A stretch of 64,000 bases of DNA from Cloacibacillus porcorum (GTDB taxonomy: Bacteria; Synergistota; Synergistia; Synergistales; Synergistaceae): contig NZ_CP016757.1 of assembly GCF_001701045.1 (NCBI RefSeq), forward strand, positions 1,543,501 through 1,607,500. Reading direction: 5' to 3'. A model generated the notes under the pieces. That model was not told the origin of the DNA and searched no databases. It saw nothing but the letters and a program-made list of their open reading frames with translations. How positions within the stretch are numbered: the stretch's first letter is position 1; each line of letters begins with the position of its first letter. Shown here one piece after another: positions 29,309 through 37,931 of this stretch. The translations under genes were made by a program, and so were the position numbers.

Positions 29309-30333
29309 ACCATCTCATAACACTACGGGTGCCCGCCACCAGCGCGAACCTCGGTTCCGGCTTCGACGCGATCGGGATGGCGGTCTCCCTCTACAATATA
29401 TTCAAGGTCATAGAGCTGCGCCCCGCGGGTGAATACGAGGTCGAGGCGCATGGCGAGGGCAGCCGCGAGCTGTCTTCGCCGAAGGCGAACCTCGTCGTCA
29501 AAGCCTATGAGGATACATGCGAACGCTGGAAGGTGAAGGGGCCGGGCTTCTCTCTCTGGTGCCACAACATCATCCCGCTCTGCCGCGGCTTAGGAAGTTC
29601 GGCGGGCGCTGTCGTCGCGGGCGTGCTCATCGCCAAATACCTCACCGGCTACGAGGCCGACGAGGACGAGCTGCTGCGCGCGATGACCGTCGTCGAGGGC
29701 CATCCCGACAACGTCGCCCCCTGCTATCTCGGCGGCATGGTCGTGAGCTGCTGGGACGGACAGGATCTGCGCTACGTCAACCTGCCGGCGCTGCCGCCGG
29801 AGGTGTTATGCGTCGTCGCAGTTCCCGACGAACGCGTCAAAACCTCGGACGCGCGCAAGGCGCTGCCCAAAGAGGTCCCCTTCGGAGATGCCGTCTTCAA
29901 CGTCGGGCGTGCGGCGCTGCTCACGGCGGCCTGGGCCACCGGCAAGTGGGACTATCTTAAATGGGGGATGGACGACAAGCTCCATCAGCCCTACCGCAGC
30001 AAACTTTTCTCGGGCGGCGAGGTTATCTTCTCGCGCGTCGAGGCGCTGCCCGAATGCCTCAGCGTTGCGATCAGCGGCTCCGGCCCCAGCGTCATCGCGC
30101 TCGTCAAGGGAACGACCCAGCGCGTCGCGGAGGCGATGTGCCGCACCTTCACCGAGTACGGCGTGCGCTCGCAGTTCTTCGTCCTTGACGGAAGTGCCCA
30201 GGGCGCGCGCGTCGACGTCAGCATGGAGCTTGCGGAGGCTCTGGCAGCCGCCGCAGGTTTGTCCCCTAAAGGAAATACCGACGTTTGCTCATGTGAACCG
30301 GGTACCGCGGACAAAGCCGGGGGGTGCAGATAA
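29305..30333 (+). CDS. thrB: Homoserine kinase
   Basis: The 342-residue GHMP kinase phosphorylates homoserine. The start motif RVPATSANLGSGFDAIGMA and the nucleotide loop PLCRGLGSSAGAVVAG are present, with GSGPSVIALV in the C-terminal half. A short Cys-containing tail (CSCEPG) is unusual. GTG start inside the thrC stop (GTGA); its stop overlaps the ATG of lysC (TAATG). Confidence 0.92.
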   Translation: MNHLITLRVPATSANLGSGFDAIGMAVSLYNIFKVIELRPAGEYEVEAHGEGSRELSSPKANLVVKAYEDTCERWKVKGPGFSLWCHNIIPLCRGLGSSAGAVVAGVLIAKYLTGYEADEDELLRAMTVVEGHPDNVAPCYLGGMVVSCWDGQDLRYVNLPALPPEVLCVVAVPDERVKTSDARKALPKEVPFGDAVFNVGRAALLTAAWATGKWDYLKWGMDDKLHQPYRSKLFSGGEVIFSRVEALPECLSVAISGSGPSVIALVKGTTQRVAEAMCRTFTEYGVRSQFFVLDGSAQGARVDVSMELAEALAAAAGLSPKGNTDVCSCEPGTADKAGGCR

Positions 30334-31565
30334 TGGAATGGGAAAAATTACCGCTCACAGTGCTTAAATTCGGCGGTTCGTCGGTCGCCGATTCCGATAG
30401 GATGAGGCATGTCGCGCAGATCGTAAAAAAGATCCGCGATAAGGGTTTCCGCGTCGCCGTCGTCGTCTCGGCGATGGGAAACATGACTGATGAGCTGCTG
30501 GCGCTCGCGAGCGACGTCGCGACGGAAAAAGACGGCCGCGAGATGGACCAGCTGCTCGCCACCGGCGAACAGCAGAGCGTGGCGCTGCTGGCGCTCGCGC
30601 TGAAACAGTACGGAATCCCCGCGCAGTCGTTTACCGCCCTCCAGGCCGGCATCAGGGCTAAGGGCTTCCCGATGGAGGGGCGTATCTACCGTATAGAGCC
30701 CGACGCCGTCGAAAAGACGCTAAACGAGGGCTCCGTCGCCGTCATCACCGGCTTTCAGGCGATCACCGACAACGGCGACGTCATCACGCTCGGGCGCGGA
30801 GGCTCCGACCTTTCGGCGGTCGCGCTCGCGGCTTCGCTCGGCGCGGACTCCTGCCAGCTGCTCAAGGACGTCACCGGGATCATGACTGGCGATCCCCGCA
30901 TCGTGAAGAATCCCAAGAAGCTGTCGCAGCTGGGCTTTGACGAGTGCATGGAGATGGCGGTGCAGGGCGCGAAGGTGCTCCAGGCACGCAGCGTCGAGAT
31001 GGCGGCGCGCTATGAAATACCGCTTTATGTCGGTTCAAGCTTTGTGGAAGAGGAGGGTACATGGGTAATGAGCAATCCGGTAACAGAGGGACTTATTATA
31101 AAGGCAGTCATACAGGATATGAAGGTGGCGAAGGTGGTGCTTCTCGGGGTGCCCGATATTCCCGGCATCGCGGCGCGTCTCTTCGCGAACCTCGCGGAGA
31201 GGGGCGTCGGCGCGGAGATGATCATCCAGAACTATATGCGCGGCGGCGTCAACGATATCGGCTTCCTCGTCAAAAAGACGAGTCTCGAGGTCGCGAGCCA
31301 GGTCTGCCGCGAACTCTGCCGCGAGATAGACGCGCAGGGCGTCTCCTTTGATACGGAGATCGCGCGTGTCTCCATCGTCGGCGCGGGCATCGCGAACCAC
31401 CCCGAGATTCCCTCGAAGATGTTTAACATCCTCGCCGAGGCGGGAATAAATATTGAGATGATCGCCTCCACGGCGCTGGCTATCACCTGCGTCGTCGGCA
31501 GTTCACGCGCCGACGACGCGGTACGCGAACTGCACGACCATTTCATCGACGAGGTGGCCTTCTAA
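30333..31565 (+). CDS. lysC: Aspartate kinase (lysine/threonine pathway)
   Basis: The 410-residue enzyme phosphorylates aspartate, the first step toward threonine, methionine, lysine and diaminopimelate. N-terminal VLKFGGSSVAD and TLGRGGSDLSA bind substrate and ATP; two C-terminal ACT domains (about 265-400) suggest allosteric feedback, ligand unknown. ATG 30333 is 8 nt after a G6 run; GTG 30324 is a weaker alternative that overlaps the run. The TAATG junctions on both sides imply coupled translation. Confidence 0.92.
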   Translation: MEWEKLPLTVLKFGGSSVADSDRMRHVAQIVKKIRDKGFRVAVVVSAMGNMTDELLALASDVATEKDGREMDQLLATGEQQSVALLALALKQYGIPAQSFTALQAGIRAKGFPMEGRIYRIEPDAVEKTLNEGSVAVITGFQAITDNGDVITLGRGGSDLSAVALAASLGADSCQLLKDVTGIMTGDPRIVKNPKKLSQLGFDECMEMAVQGAKVLQARSVEMAARYEIPLYVGSSFVEEEGTWVMSNPVTEGLIIKAVIQDMKVAKVVLLGVPDIPGIAARLFANLAERGVGAEMIIQNYMRGGVNDIGFLVKKTSLEVASQVCRELCREIDAQGVSFDTEIARVSIVGAGIANHPEIPSKMFNILAEAGINIEMIASTALAITCVVGSSRADDAVRELHDHFIDEVAF

Positions 31566-32569
31566 TGAGCGGCAGGAGAGTGGCGGTGCTCGGAGCGACG
31601 GGGCTCGTCGGGCGCGAAATGCTCTACACGCTGGAACAGCGTAATTTCCCCGTCTCCGAGCTTATCCCGCTCGCCTCGCCTCGCTCCGCGGGCAAAAAGG
31701 TCGTCTTCAACGGTGAAGAGATAACGGTGCAGGCGGTCGGTGAAGATTCGTTCAAGGGCGTAGACATCGCGCTCTTTTCGGCGGGAGGCAAGACCTCCAA
31801 GCAGTGGGCCCCCGTCGCCGCGGCAAGCGGCGCGGTCGTCATCGACAACAGCTCCGCCTGGCGCATGGACCCCGAAGTGCCGCTCATCGTTCCCGAGATA
31901 AACGCCGCCGACGTCTCAATGGCGAAGAACAAGGGGATCATCGCTAACCCTAACTGTTCGACGATACAGGCGGTCGTCGTCCTCTATCCGCTCCACCAGG
32001 CGGCGGGGCTTAAATACATCAACATCAGCACCTATCAGTCGGTCGCCGGTACCGGCAAAGCGGCGATCGAGTCGCTACGCGACGGCGCGAAGGCGGCGAT
32101 CAAAGGCGAGGAATATAAGGACGACGTCTATCCGCACAGCATCGCCTTCAACCTCCTGCCGCATATCGGGGCGTTCGACGACGAAGGCATCTCCGAGGAG
32201 GAGTGGAAGATGGTCAACGAATCGCGTAAGATCATGCACATACCCGATCTGCGTGTCAGCGGCATCACTGTGCGCGTTCCCATCTTCCGCTGCCACGGCG
32301 AAAGCGTAACGGCGCAGTTTGAGCGTCCTCTCAGCCCCGCGGAGGCGCGCGAGATACTGAGCAGAGCCCCCGGCGTCGTTGTGCGCGACGATCCGAAAAA
32401 CGCTGAATACCCGCTGCCAGTCGATACGGCGGGCAAAGACGACGTCTGCGTCGGCCGCATCAGACGCGACACCGGCCTCGACAACGCGCTCGCGATGTGG
32501 GTCGTCGGCGACAACCTGAGAAAGGGCGCGGCGCTCAACGCGGTGCAGATCGCGGAAAAGCTGGCTTAA
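31565..32569 (+). CDS. asd: Aspartate-semialdehyde dehydrogenase
   Basis: The 334-residue NADPH enzyme reduces aspartyl phosphate to the semialdehyde. GATGLVGREML binds NADP, and the catalytic Cys is in IANPNCST (Cys at about residue 130), with the later GVTVRVP-like GITVRVPIF and substrate HGES. It is the last gene of the thrC-thrB-lysC-asd operon. Homoserine dehydrogenase, the missing step between asd and thrB, is not in the window. A terminator follows at 32607. Confidence 0.94.
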   Translation: MSGRRVAVLGATGLVGREMLYTLEQRNFPVSELIPLASPRSAGKKVVFNGEEITVQAVGEDSFKGVDIALFSAGGKTSKQWAPVAAASGAVVIDNSSAWRMDPEVPLIVPEINAADVSMAKNKGIIANPNCSTIQAVVVLYPLHQAAGLKYINISTYQSVAGTGKAAIESLRDGAKAAIKGEEYKDDVYPHSIAFNLLPHIGAFDDEGISEEEWKMVNESRKIMHIPDLRVSGITVRVPIFRCHGESVTAQFERPLSPAEAREILSRAPGVVVRDDPKNAEYPLPVDTAGKDDVCVGRIRRDTGLDNALAMWVVGDNLRKGAALNAVQIAEKLA

Positions 32570-32606
32570 AATTACACGCCGCAGAATTCAGCCATAGTAA
32601 ACAGAG

Positions 32607-32641
32607 AGTTCGGAGAGGGGATTTTTTCTCTCCGAACTTTT
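32607..32641 (+). terminator. Intrinsic terminator after asd
   Basis: AGTTCGGAGAG (32607-32617) pairs with CTCTCCGAACT (32628-32638), then TTTT. Confidence 0.85.
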
Positions 32642-32721
32642 ACTTTAAAAAAGAACATGGCTGACAAAGAACGGCGAGAGGTTCGGCGGACACTGACATT
32701 AGGTTAAACGTACAACAATGG

Positions 32722-32959
32722 ACAGATAAAGATAAATAGCGATTTAGCTTTCAGCCTGTCGTGGCTAAAGCCGCTGTGTGTCCCTGCCTTGTCGCACCGG
32801 CCTCCGAGCCGGTGCCCAGCGGCTTGCCTTGCTTTTATGCCTTGCCAGACGAGCATAAAACCCCACGACACTAGATTCCGGGTCAAGCCCGGAATGACTG
32901 AATAAAACAAAACTACAATTTATCTCTTTTCCCCTCTCGAAGATAAATCGGCGTTTATA
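32722..32959. repeat. Composite hairpin-rich intergenic element, copy 1
   Basis: The 499-nt gap between asd and the Nif3-like gene holds no gene. From 32722 to 32750 lies an inverted partial copy of a dispersed end-repeat. Next comes a nested structure: TGTCGTGG (32757-32764) pairs with CCACGACA (32863-32870), enclosing one arm AAGCCGCTG/CAGCGGCTT (32768-32776, 32817-32825) capped by CACCGGC/GCCGGTG (32795-32801, 32808-32814), and a second arm TTTTATGC/GCATAAAA (32833-32840, 32853-32860). A palindrome ATTCCGGG-TCAAG-CCCGGAAT follows (32875-32895), then a direct-orientation end-repeat at 32916-32959. It resembles a non-autonomous repeat element; transcription is unknown. The remaining bases 32960-33068 show nothing clear. 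Confidence 0.7.
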
Positions 32960-33068
32960 CGCACGTCCAGCTTTCGCTGATGCGTCTGCCCTGCTCCGGT
33001 GCATTTTGCTTTGACGTTACCCCTCGGCTGTTATACAATTATTCGATGTAACGAAACGGGGTGCTGGA

Positions 33069-33854
33069 ATGAAACTTTCTGAGATAATAGCCAGAATAGA
33101 AAAGAGAATACCGAAGAGCTGGGCGGAATCGTGGGATAATCCTGGCCTTGCCGTGGGCGACCCACGAGCGGAGATAGACGGTATCGCCCTCTCGCTTGAC
33201 GCGACCGCGGATACGGCATCCGCCGCCTCCGCGCTGGGCTGCGGCCTGCTCGTGACGCACCATCCGCTTATATTTCATCCGCTGAAATCGGTGGTGAACG
33301 ACAGCTACGTCGGACGGACGGTCTTCTCCGCGATCCGCGGCGGTGTCGCGATATACTCTGCGCATACCAACTGGGATTCGTCGCCCGAGGGCGTGAACTT
33401 TGTCCTCGCCTTGCTGCTGGGGCTTGAGAATATTGCGCCGCTGTCGCCCTCTGAGTCGGGCGCGTGGGGGATGGGGGCTATCGGAGAGCTTACCGTTCCC
33501 ATTAGGCTCGGTGAACTTTCGGATATCCTGCGCGAGCGGTGGCGTCTCGCCAATTTTACCGTTTACGGCGACGTGGAACGGCTGCTGGGAAGGATCGCGC
33601 TCGGCGGCGGCGCCTGTCAGGAATTCTGGCCCGAGGCGCTCTCCCTGGGAGCGGACTGTTTCATCACCTCCGATATCGCCTACCACCACCGCCAGGAGGC
33701 GCTCGACGCGGGACTGTCTCTCGTGAGCACCGACCACGGCGAGATGGAACGGGCCTCTTTGCCGGCGCTGCGGACCGTCATCGAATGCGAGACGGGACTT
33801 CCCGTCCGGCTGATAGAGGAAAAGAACGCTCCCTTTACGCACGGGCGCGTATAG
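33069..33854 (+). CDS. Nif3-like dinuclear metal-centre protein
   Basis: The 261-residue protein belongs to the Nif3/YbgI (GTP cyclohydrolase 1 type 2-like) family. Metal ligands are seen in THHPLIFHP, SAHTNWD and STDHGEME, with the ESWDNPGLAVGD N-terminal signature. Function across the family is unsettled; proposals include GTP cyclohydrolase and metal-dependent hydrolase or chaperone roles. It is 61 nt upstream of trpS and may be cotranscribed. Confidence 0.88.
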   Translation: MKLSEIIARIEKRIPKSWAESWDNPGLAVGDPRAEIDGIALSLDATADTASAASALGCGLLVTHHPLIFHPLKSVVNDSYVGRTVFSAIRGGVAIYSAHTNWDSSPEGVNFVLALLLGLENIAPLSPSESGAWGMGAIGELTVPIRLGELSDILRERWRLANFTVYGDVERLLGRIALGGGACQEFWPEALSLGADCFITSDIAYHHRQEALDAGLSLVSTDHGEMERASLPALRTVIECETGLPVRLIEEKNAPFTHGRV

Positions 33855-33914
33855 CGGAAAATAATCCGGCGACGGCCGGAAAGTCGTATGTAAATAGAAA
33901 GGATGTTTTGTGAG

Positions 33915-34910
33915 ATGGATGACAGAAAGAGGATCTTCAGCGGCATGAGGCCCACGGGGCGGCTCCATTACGGCCATATGGCGGGGGCGCTCATCAACTG
34001 GGTGAAGCTGCAGAACGAATATAACTGCTTCTGGGGCATCGTCGACTGGCACGCGATGATGTCCGACTACGCCGATCCGAGCAAGGTGAAGGAAAATTGC
34101 TATGAGATCCTGCTCGATTGGCTTGCGGTCGGCGTCGACCCCGAAAAGTCTTCGATCTTCATCCAGTCGCACGTCAAGCAGCACGCGGAGATCCACCTAG
34201 CGCTTTCGATGATCACGCCGCTTGGATGGCTTCAGCGCTGCCCGACATATAAGGAACAGATACTCAACCTCCAGAACAAAGATCTTTCGACCTATGCCTT
34301 CCTGGGCTATCCAGTGCTGATGGCGGGAGACATCCTGCTCTACAAGTCGTGGGGCGTGCCGGTGGGCGAGGATCAGAGCGCCCATCTTGAGTTGACGCGC
34401 GAGGTCGCGCGCCGCTTCAACAGCTTCTACGGCGATGTATTCCCCGAGCCGGAAACGCTGCTGACCCCCGCCGCGAAGATGCCCGGTACCGACGGCCGCA
34501 AGATGAGCAAATCGTACGGCAACTCTCTGCAGATCGCCGAGGATATGGAGACGATCTGGGGCAAGGTGCGCACGATGAAGACCGACCCGGCGCGCGAACG
34601 CCGGACCGACAAAGGGACGCCGGAAAAATGCCCCGTCTGGGACGTGCATAAGTTCTTCAACAGGGATGCGCAGGAGCTCGCGGAGCTCCACGAGGGCTGT
34701 CTGAGCGCCGGCATCGGCTGTGTCGACTGCAAAAAGAAGCTGATGGTGCATCTCGCTGAGATGATGGACCCCATCCAGAAGCGCCGCGCGGAGCTCGCGA
34801 AGCGTCCCGACGACCTCAAACAGATACTTGAGGCGGGAGCGGCGCGTGCGCGCAGGGTTGCCGAGGGTACGATGGAAGACGTCTATTCGGCGATGAACCT
34901 CATACATTAA
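33915..34910 (+). CDS. trpS: Tryptophan--tRNA ligase
   Basis: The 331-residue class I aminoacyl-tRNA synthetase has the HIGH-equivalent GRLHYGHMAGAL near the N-terminus, GEDQSAHLELTR in the middle and the KMSKS loop as RKMSKSYGN. ATG 33915 is preferred to 33903 because AAAGGA abuts the earlier ATG too closely to serve it. The length is typical. No T-box was seen in the short upstream gap. Confidence 0.93.
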   Translation: MDDRKRIFSGMRPTGRLHYGHMAGALINWVKLQNEYNCFWGIVDWHAMMSDYADPSKVKENCYEILLDWLAVGVDPEKSSIFIQSHVKQHAEIHLALSMITPLGWLQRCPTYKEQILNLQNKDLSTYAFLGYPVLMAGDILLYKSWGVPVGEDQSAHLELTREVARRFNSFYGDVFPEPETLLTPAAKMPGTDGRKMSKSYGNSLQIAEDMETIWGKVRTMKTDPARERRTDKGTPEKCPVWDVHKFFNRDAQELAELHEGCLSAGIGCVDCKKKLMVHLAEMMDPIQKRRAELAKRPDDLKQILEAGAARARRVAEGTMEDVYSAMNLIH

Positions 34911-34919
34911 GGAAGTCCG

Positions 34920-35708
34920 GTGGAAGAGGAAAAGATTTTAGAAAATAACGGAGAAAACAGAGCGGCTGGATTTGAGGTCCGTTTGGGCAGCTTTTCCGGG
35001 CCGCTTGATCTGCTCTGCCATCTTGTGGAGTCGCGCGAGATGGACGCGCTGAAGCTCAATCTAACGGAGCTGGTCACACAGTATATAAACTTTCTCGTGC
35101 AGGCTAAGGGGGCCACCCTCAACGAAATGGCGGAATTTTTCTCCTTTGCGAGCCGCCTGCTGCTGCGTAAGGTACACTCGCTCTTTCCCGGGCAGGAGCC
35201 GGAGGAGCCAGATGACTCACTCCTTGGCGATTATATCGAGACGGAGGAAGAGCTGGAGGCGATTATCCGCAGATACCGGCCCTTCCGCGCCGCGGCGCGC
35301 TGGCTGGCCGCCGCGAAGGAGCGGCGTGAGCGCTGTTTCCTGCGCGTGACGGACGAAGAGGATAACTACTATTACGATATCGGCGACCTTGAGACGCTTG
35401 CCTCGAAATGGTGGGAGATACTGGCCCTCTACGAGGAGCGGACACGCGCCGCCGAGTACGACGAAGATACCATGCTTTGGGATGAGATACCAGACGCGGT
35501 CCCTGAGGAGCGGCAGATAGAGGAGCGCATGGACGAGCTGCTGCGGATCGTGCGCGGGCGCAGGCTGTCCCTGCGGGAGCTGCTCTCCGACCGCAACCCT
35601 AAAACGCTGATCGTCACCCTGCTGGCGCTGCTGGAGATGTCGCGTCTCGGTATGGTGCATATAATCCAGACTGAGACACTTGGAGGTGTTGAGATTGCCG
35701 CTGACTGA
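34920..35708 (+). CDS. scpA: Segregation and condensation protein A
   Basis: The 262-residue kleisin subunit binds SMC and ScpB to form the chromosome condensin. It shows the N-terminal FEVRLGSFSGPLDLLCHLVE and EMAEFFSFASRLLLRKV motifs, an acidic middle, and a C-terminal winged helix ending VTLLALLEMSRLGMV. The start is GTG after AAGGAAG, 9 nt from the trpS stop. It overlaps scpB by 14 nt. Confidence 0.93.
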   Translation: MEEEKILENNGENRAAGFEVRLGSFSGPLDLLCHLVESREMDALKLNLTELVTQYINFLVQAKGATLNEMAEFFSFASRLLLRKVHSLFPGQEPEEPDDSLLGDYIETEEELEAIIRRYRPFRAAARWLAAAKERRERCFLRVTDEEDNYYYDIGDLETLASKWWEILALYEERTRAAEYDEDTMLWDEIPDAVPEERQIEERMDELLRIVRGRRLSLRELLSDRNPKTLIVTLLALLEMSRLGMVHIIQTETLGGVEIAAD

Positions 35709-36315
35709 AGAAAACGAAAATATGGGGCTTCTTGAACGGCAGATAGAGGCGCTGCTCTTCGTCTCGCCGCAGCCCGTCTCGGCGGCGACGATGGCCGATC
35801 ACCTGGGCGTCTCTTTAGAGCGTGTGGAGCGCGCCGTCGCCGCGATAAAAAACAGTTACGCGAAGGGGCGGGGGCTGACGCTGCTGAATCTCGCGGGGGG
35901 CTGGCAGATGGCGACCGCCCCCGACCTCGCCGACACGGTGGAGAGCTTTTCGGCCTACCTCTCAATGCAGCGTATCAGGCTCTCCCGCGCGGCGCTTGAG
36001 ACGCTTTCGGTGATCGCCTACAACCAGCCGATCACGATGGCGGAGATCGAGGAGATACGTTCCGTGCGCTGCGACCGTGTCGTCGAGACGCTGCTGAAGA
36101 ACGGCCTCATCGACAGGCCGCGCCGCGAGAATAAGAGAAAATCCCTGCGGCGTTACCGCACGACCAATAAATTCCTGGAAATATTCGGCCTTTCGAGCAT
36201 CAGCGCCCTGCCGACGCTCGAGGAGCTGCGCGAGGACTACGAAGACGACGAGGAACTTCCCTCAGTGGAGGAGGTCCCGACGGAAGAGGGAGAGATGGAG
36301 CAGAGTGATGAGTGA
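35695..36315 (+). CDS. scpB: Segregation and condensation protein B
   Basis: The 206-residue double winged-helix protein pairs with ScpA. Motifs: QIEALLFVSPQPVSAATMADHLG, GGWQMATAPDLA, RLSRAALETLSVIAYNQPITMAEIEEIR. TTG 35695 is chosen because GGAGGT (35682-35687) lies 7 nt before it; an in-frame TTG at 35680 would lack a site. The last 30 residues are highly acidic. It overlaps the next gene by 8 nt. Confidence 0.92.
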   Translation: MPLTEENENMGLLERQIEALLFVSPQPVSAATMADHLGVSLERVERAVAAIKNSYAKGRGLTLLNLAGGWQMATAPDLADTVESFSAYLSMQRIRLSRAALETLSVIAYNQPITMAEIEEIRSVRCDRVVETLLKNGLIDRPRRENKRKSLRRYRTTNKFLEIFGLSSISALPTLEELREDYEDDEELPSVEEVPTEEGEMEQSDE

Positions 36316-37039
36316 CGAAAGCGTACGCCTAAACAGATATCTGGCGATGTGCGGCGCGGGGGCGCGCCGTAAGGTCGAAGAATATATAACTGCGGGACGG
36401 GTAAAGATAAACGGCGTCACAGTAAACGAGCCGGGGCGGCAGGTGTCTCCAAATGACCGCGTGGAGCTTGACGGCGCGGCCGTTGCGCCGGTGGAGCAGC
36501 GTTATCTTATCTTCCATAAGCCCAAGGGGGTGCTCTGCGCCGTCGAGGACTCGCGCGAGCGCACCGTGATCGACATCCTGCCGCCTGAGATGGACCGCTT
36601 CAGGCTCTTTCCCGTCGGACGGCTCGACCGTGACAGCGAAGGGCTCATCATCCTTACAAACGACGGTATATTCTCACAGGAGTTGATCCACCCGCGTAAC
36701 GGTTTTACAAAAACTTACGAGGTCGAGCTGCGCAAACCGTTGGATGAGGAGCGCCTCATTCGCTGGAGCAGGGGAGTGCAGGCCGAGGAACATTTCCTTA
36801 AACCGATATCGGTGCGCCGTCTGGCACGCGCGCCGCTCCAATGCTGGTTCGAGGTTGTGCTGGGCGAAGGGATCAAGCGTGAGATACGCCTGATGGCAAG
36901 GGCGCTCGACAACGACGTCCGCCGCCTCTTCCGCCGCAAAATCGGCAAACTCGTTTTGAAGGAGCTTGCCGTGGGCGAGTTCATCTCCGTAGAGCGTGAA
37001 GTCCTCTGGGATTATATTAAAAACGGTAAAACCGTATAG
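36308..37039 (+). CDS. rRNA pseudouridine synthase, RluB/RsuA family
   Basis: The 243-residue protein has an N-terminal S4 RNA-binding domain (VRLNRYLAMCGAGARRKVEEYI) and a RsuA/RluB-type catalytic domain with PVGRLDRDSEGLIILTNDG, where the Asp after LDR is the catalytic aspartate. In this family the target is a 23S or 16S rRNA uridine; which one cannot be told here, though the scpA-scpB neighbourhood is typical of RluB. ATG 36308 is used; GTG one codon earlier is equivalent. Confidence 0.9.
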   Translation: MSDESVRLNRYLAMCGAGARRKVEEYITAGRVKINGVTVNEPGRQVSPNDRVELDGAAVAPVEQRYLIFHKPKGVLCAVEDSRERTVIDILPPEMDRFRLFPVGRLDRDSEGLIILTNDGIFSQELIHPRNGFTKTYEVELRKPLDEERLIRWSRGVQAEEHFLKPISVRRLARAPLQCWFEVVLGEGIKREIRLMARALDNDVRRLFRRKIGKLVLKELAVGEFISVEREVLWDYIKNGKTV

Positions 37040-37088
37040 TTAAACAAAACGGCATCTTTGCCGTCTCTATCGGTACCGCTTTCCAGAA

Positions 37089-37847
37089 TCATTCGTTAAG
37101 CATCCCTGCGGGCCAGCTCTCGTTTTCTTTTAGGTGTCTCAGCGCGTGCACGATATTGCTCTTAAGCTCCGGCATCTCTCTTTCGAGCGCGGCGACGATC
37201 TCCTTTGTGCTCTTACGCTTCGATTTATCGCCGTAGGGGCAGCAGGAGCTGATCACCGGCAGCGAGAGCCGCTCCGCCTCCAGCCTTATCTGCCGCTCCT
37301 CAATGTAGACGAAGGGGCGGATGACGCGCATCCGCGTACGGCTCATATAAAGGTGCGGATGAAAACATTTAAAGCGGCCGCCGTAAAAGAGGTTCATCAG
37401 CACCGTCTCCGCCGCGTCGTCCTTGTGGTGGCCGAGGGCGATGACGCCGCAGGCGAGCTCCTTCGCCTGATTCGCGAGGATGCCGCGCCTCATGTTCGCG
37501 CAGAGGCTGCAGGGAGAGCGCTCTTCGCGCTCCTTCATGATCTGATATGTGGGGTGTTTTACGATCGTCAGCGGTATGCCGAGGGCAGCCATATATTCGG
37601 CGAGCCGTTCCGGCTCCATCGCTCCGTTCGACTGGTCTATGAGGCAGGCCCGCAGCGAAAAACGCACGGGGCTGCGTTTTTTCAATATTGCCAGCGCCAG
37701 CGCCAGTAAAAGGCTGTCTTTTCCCCCTGAAAGCCCGATCAATATGCTGTCATCCGGGCGTATCATGTTATAATCCCTTATGGCTTCCCCCGTGAAGCGT
37801 GATAACTTCTTTGATAAGGGATAGAGTTCCTCAAAATCCTGTTTCAG
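37089..37847 (-). CDS. TtcA-like tRNA 2-thiolation ATPase
   Basis: The PP-loop protein has SGGKDSLLLALALA, the C-x-x-C pair in SPCSLCANMRRG, GHHKDDAAETVLMNLFYGG and a C-terminal SSCCPYGD, as in TtcA, which makes 2-thiocytidine at tRNA position 32 with an iron-sulfur cluster. An ATG at 37766 removes the conserved N-terminal helix. Reading upstream, the frame stays open with SRFTGEAIRDYNMIRPDD as in TtcA, back to a CTG at 37847, eight bases after AAGGAGG. I therefore start at CTG (252 residues). The CTG start is inferred. Confidence 0.82.
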   Translation of the reverse strand: MKQDFEELYPLSKKLSRFTGEAIRDYNMIRPDDSILIGLSGGKDSLLLALALAILKKRSPVRFSLRACLIDQSNGAMEPERLAEYMAALGIPLTIVKHPTYQIMKEREERSPCSLCANMRRGILANQAKELACGVIALGHHKDDAAETVLMNLFYGGRFKCFHPHLYMSRTRMRVIRPFVYIEERQIRLEAERLSLPVISSCCPYGDKSKRKSTKEIVAALEREMPELKSNIVHALRHLKENESWPAGMLNE

Positions 37848-37931
37848 GGAAAATACCTCCTTTTAGGCTGGTATAATATAATTTATAATCCTATCACAGA
37901 TTGCCTCATAATGAGCGGAAAGGATGGCGGC

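Noticed and set aside
32601-33068. CRISPR array or defence locus in the repeat-rich gaps
   Set aside because: Repeats are inverted and few, with no regular spacers and no cas genes.
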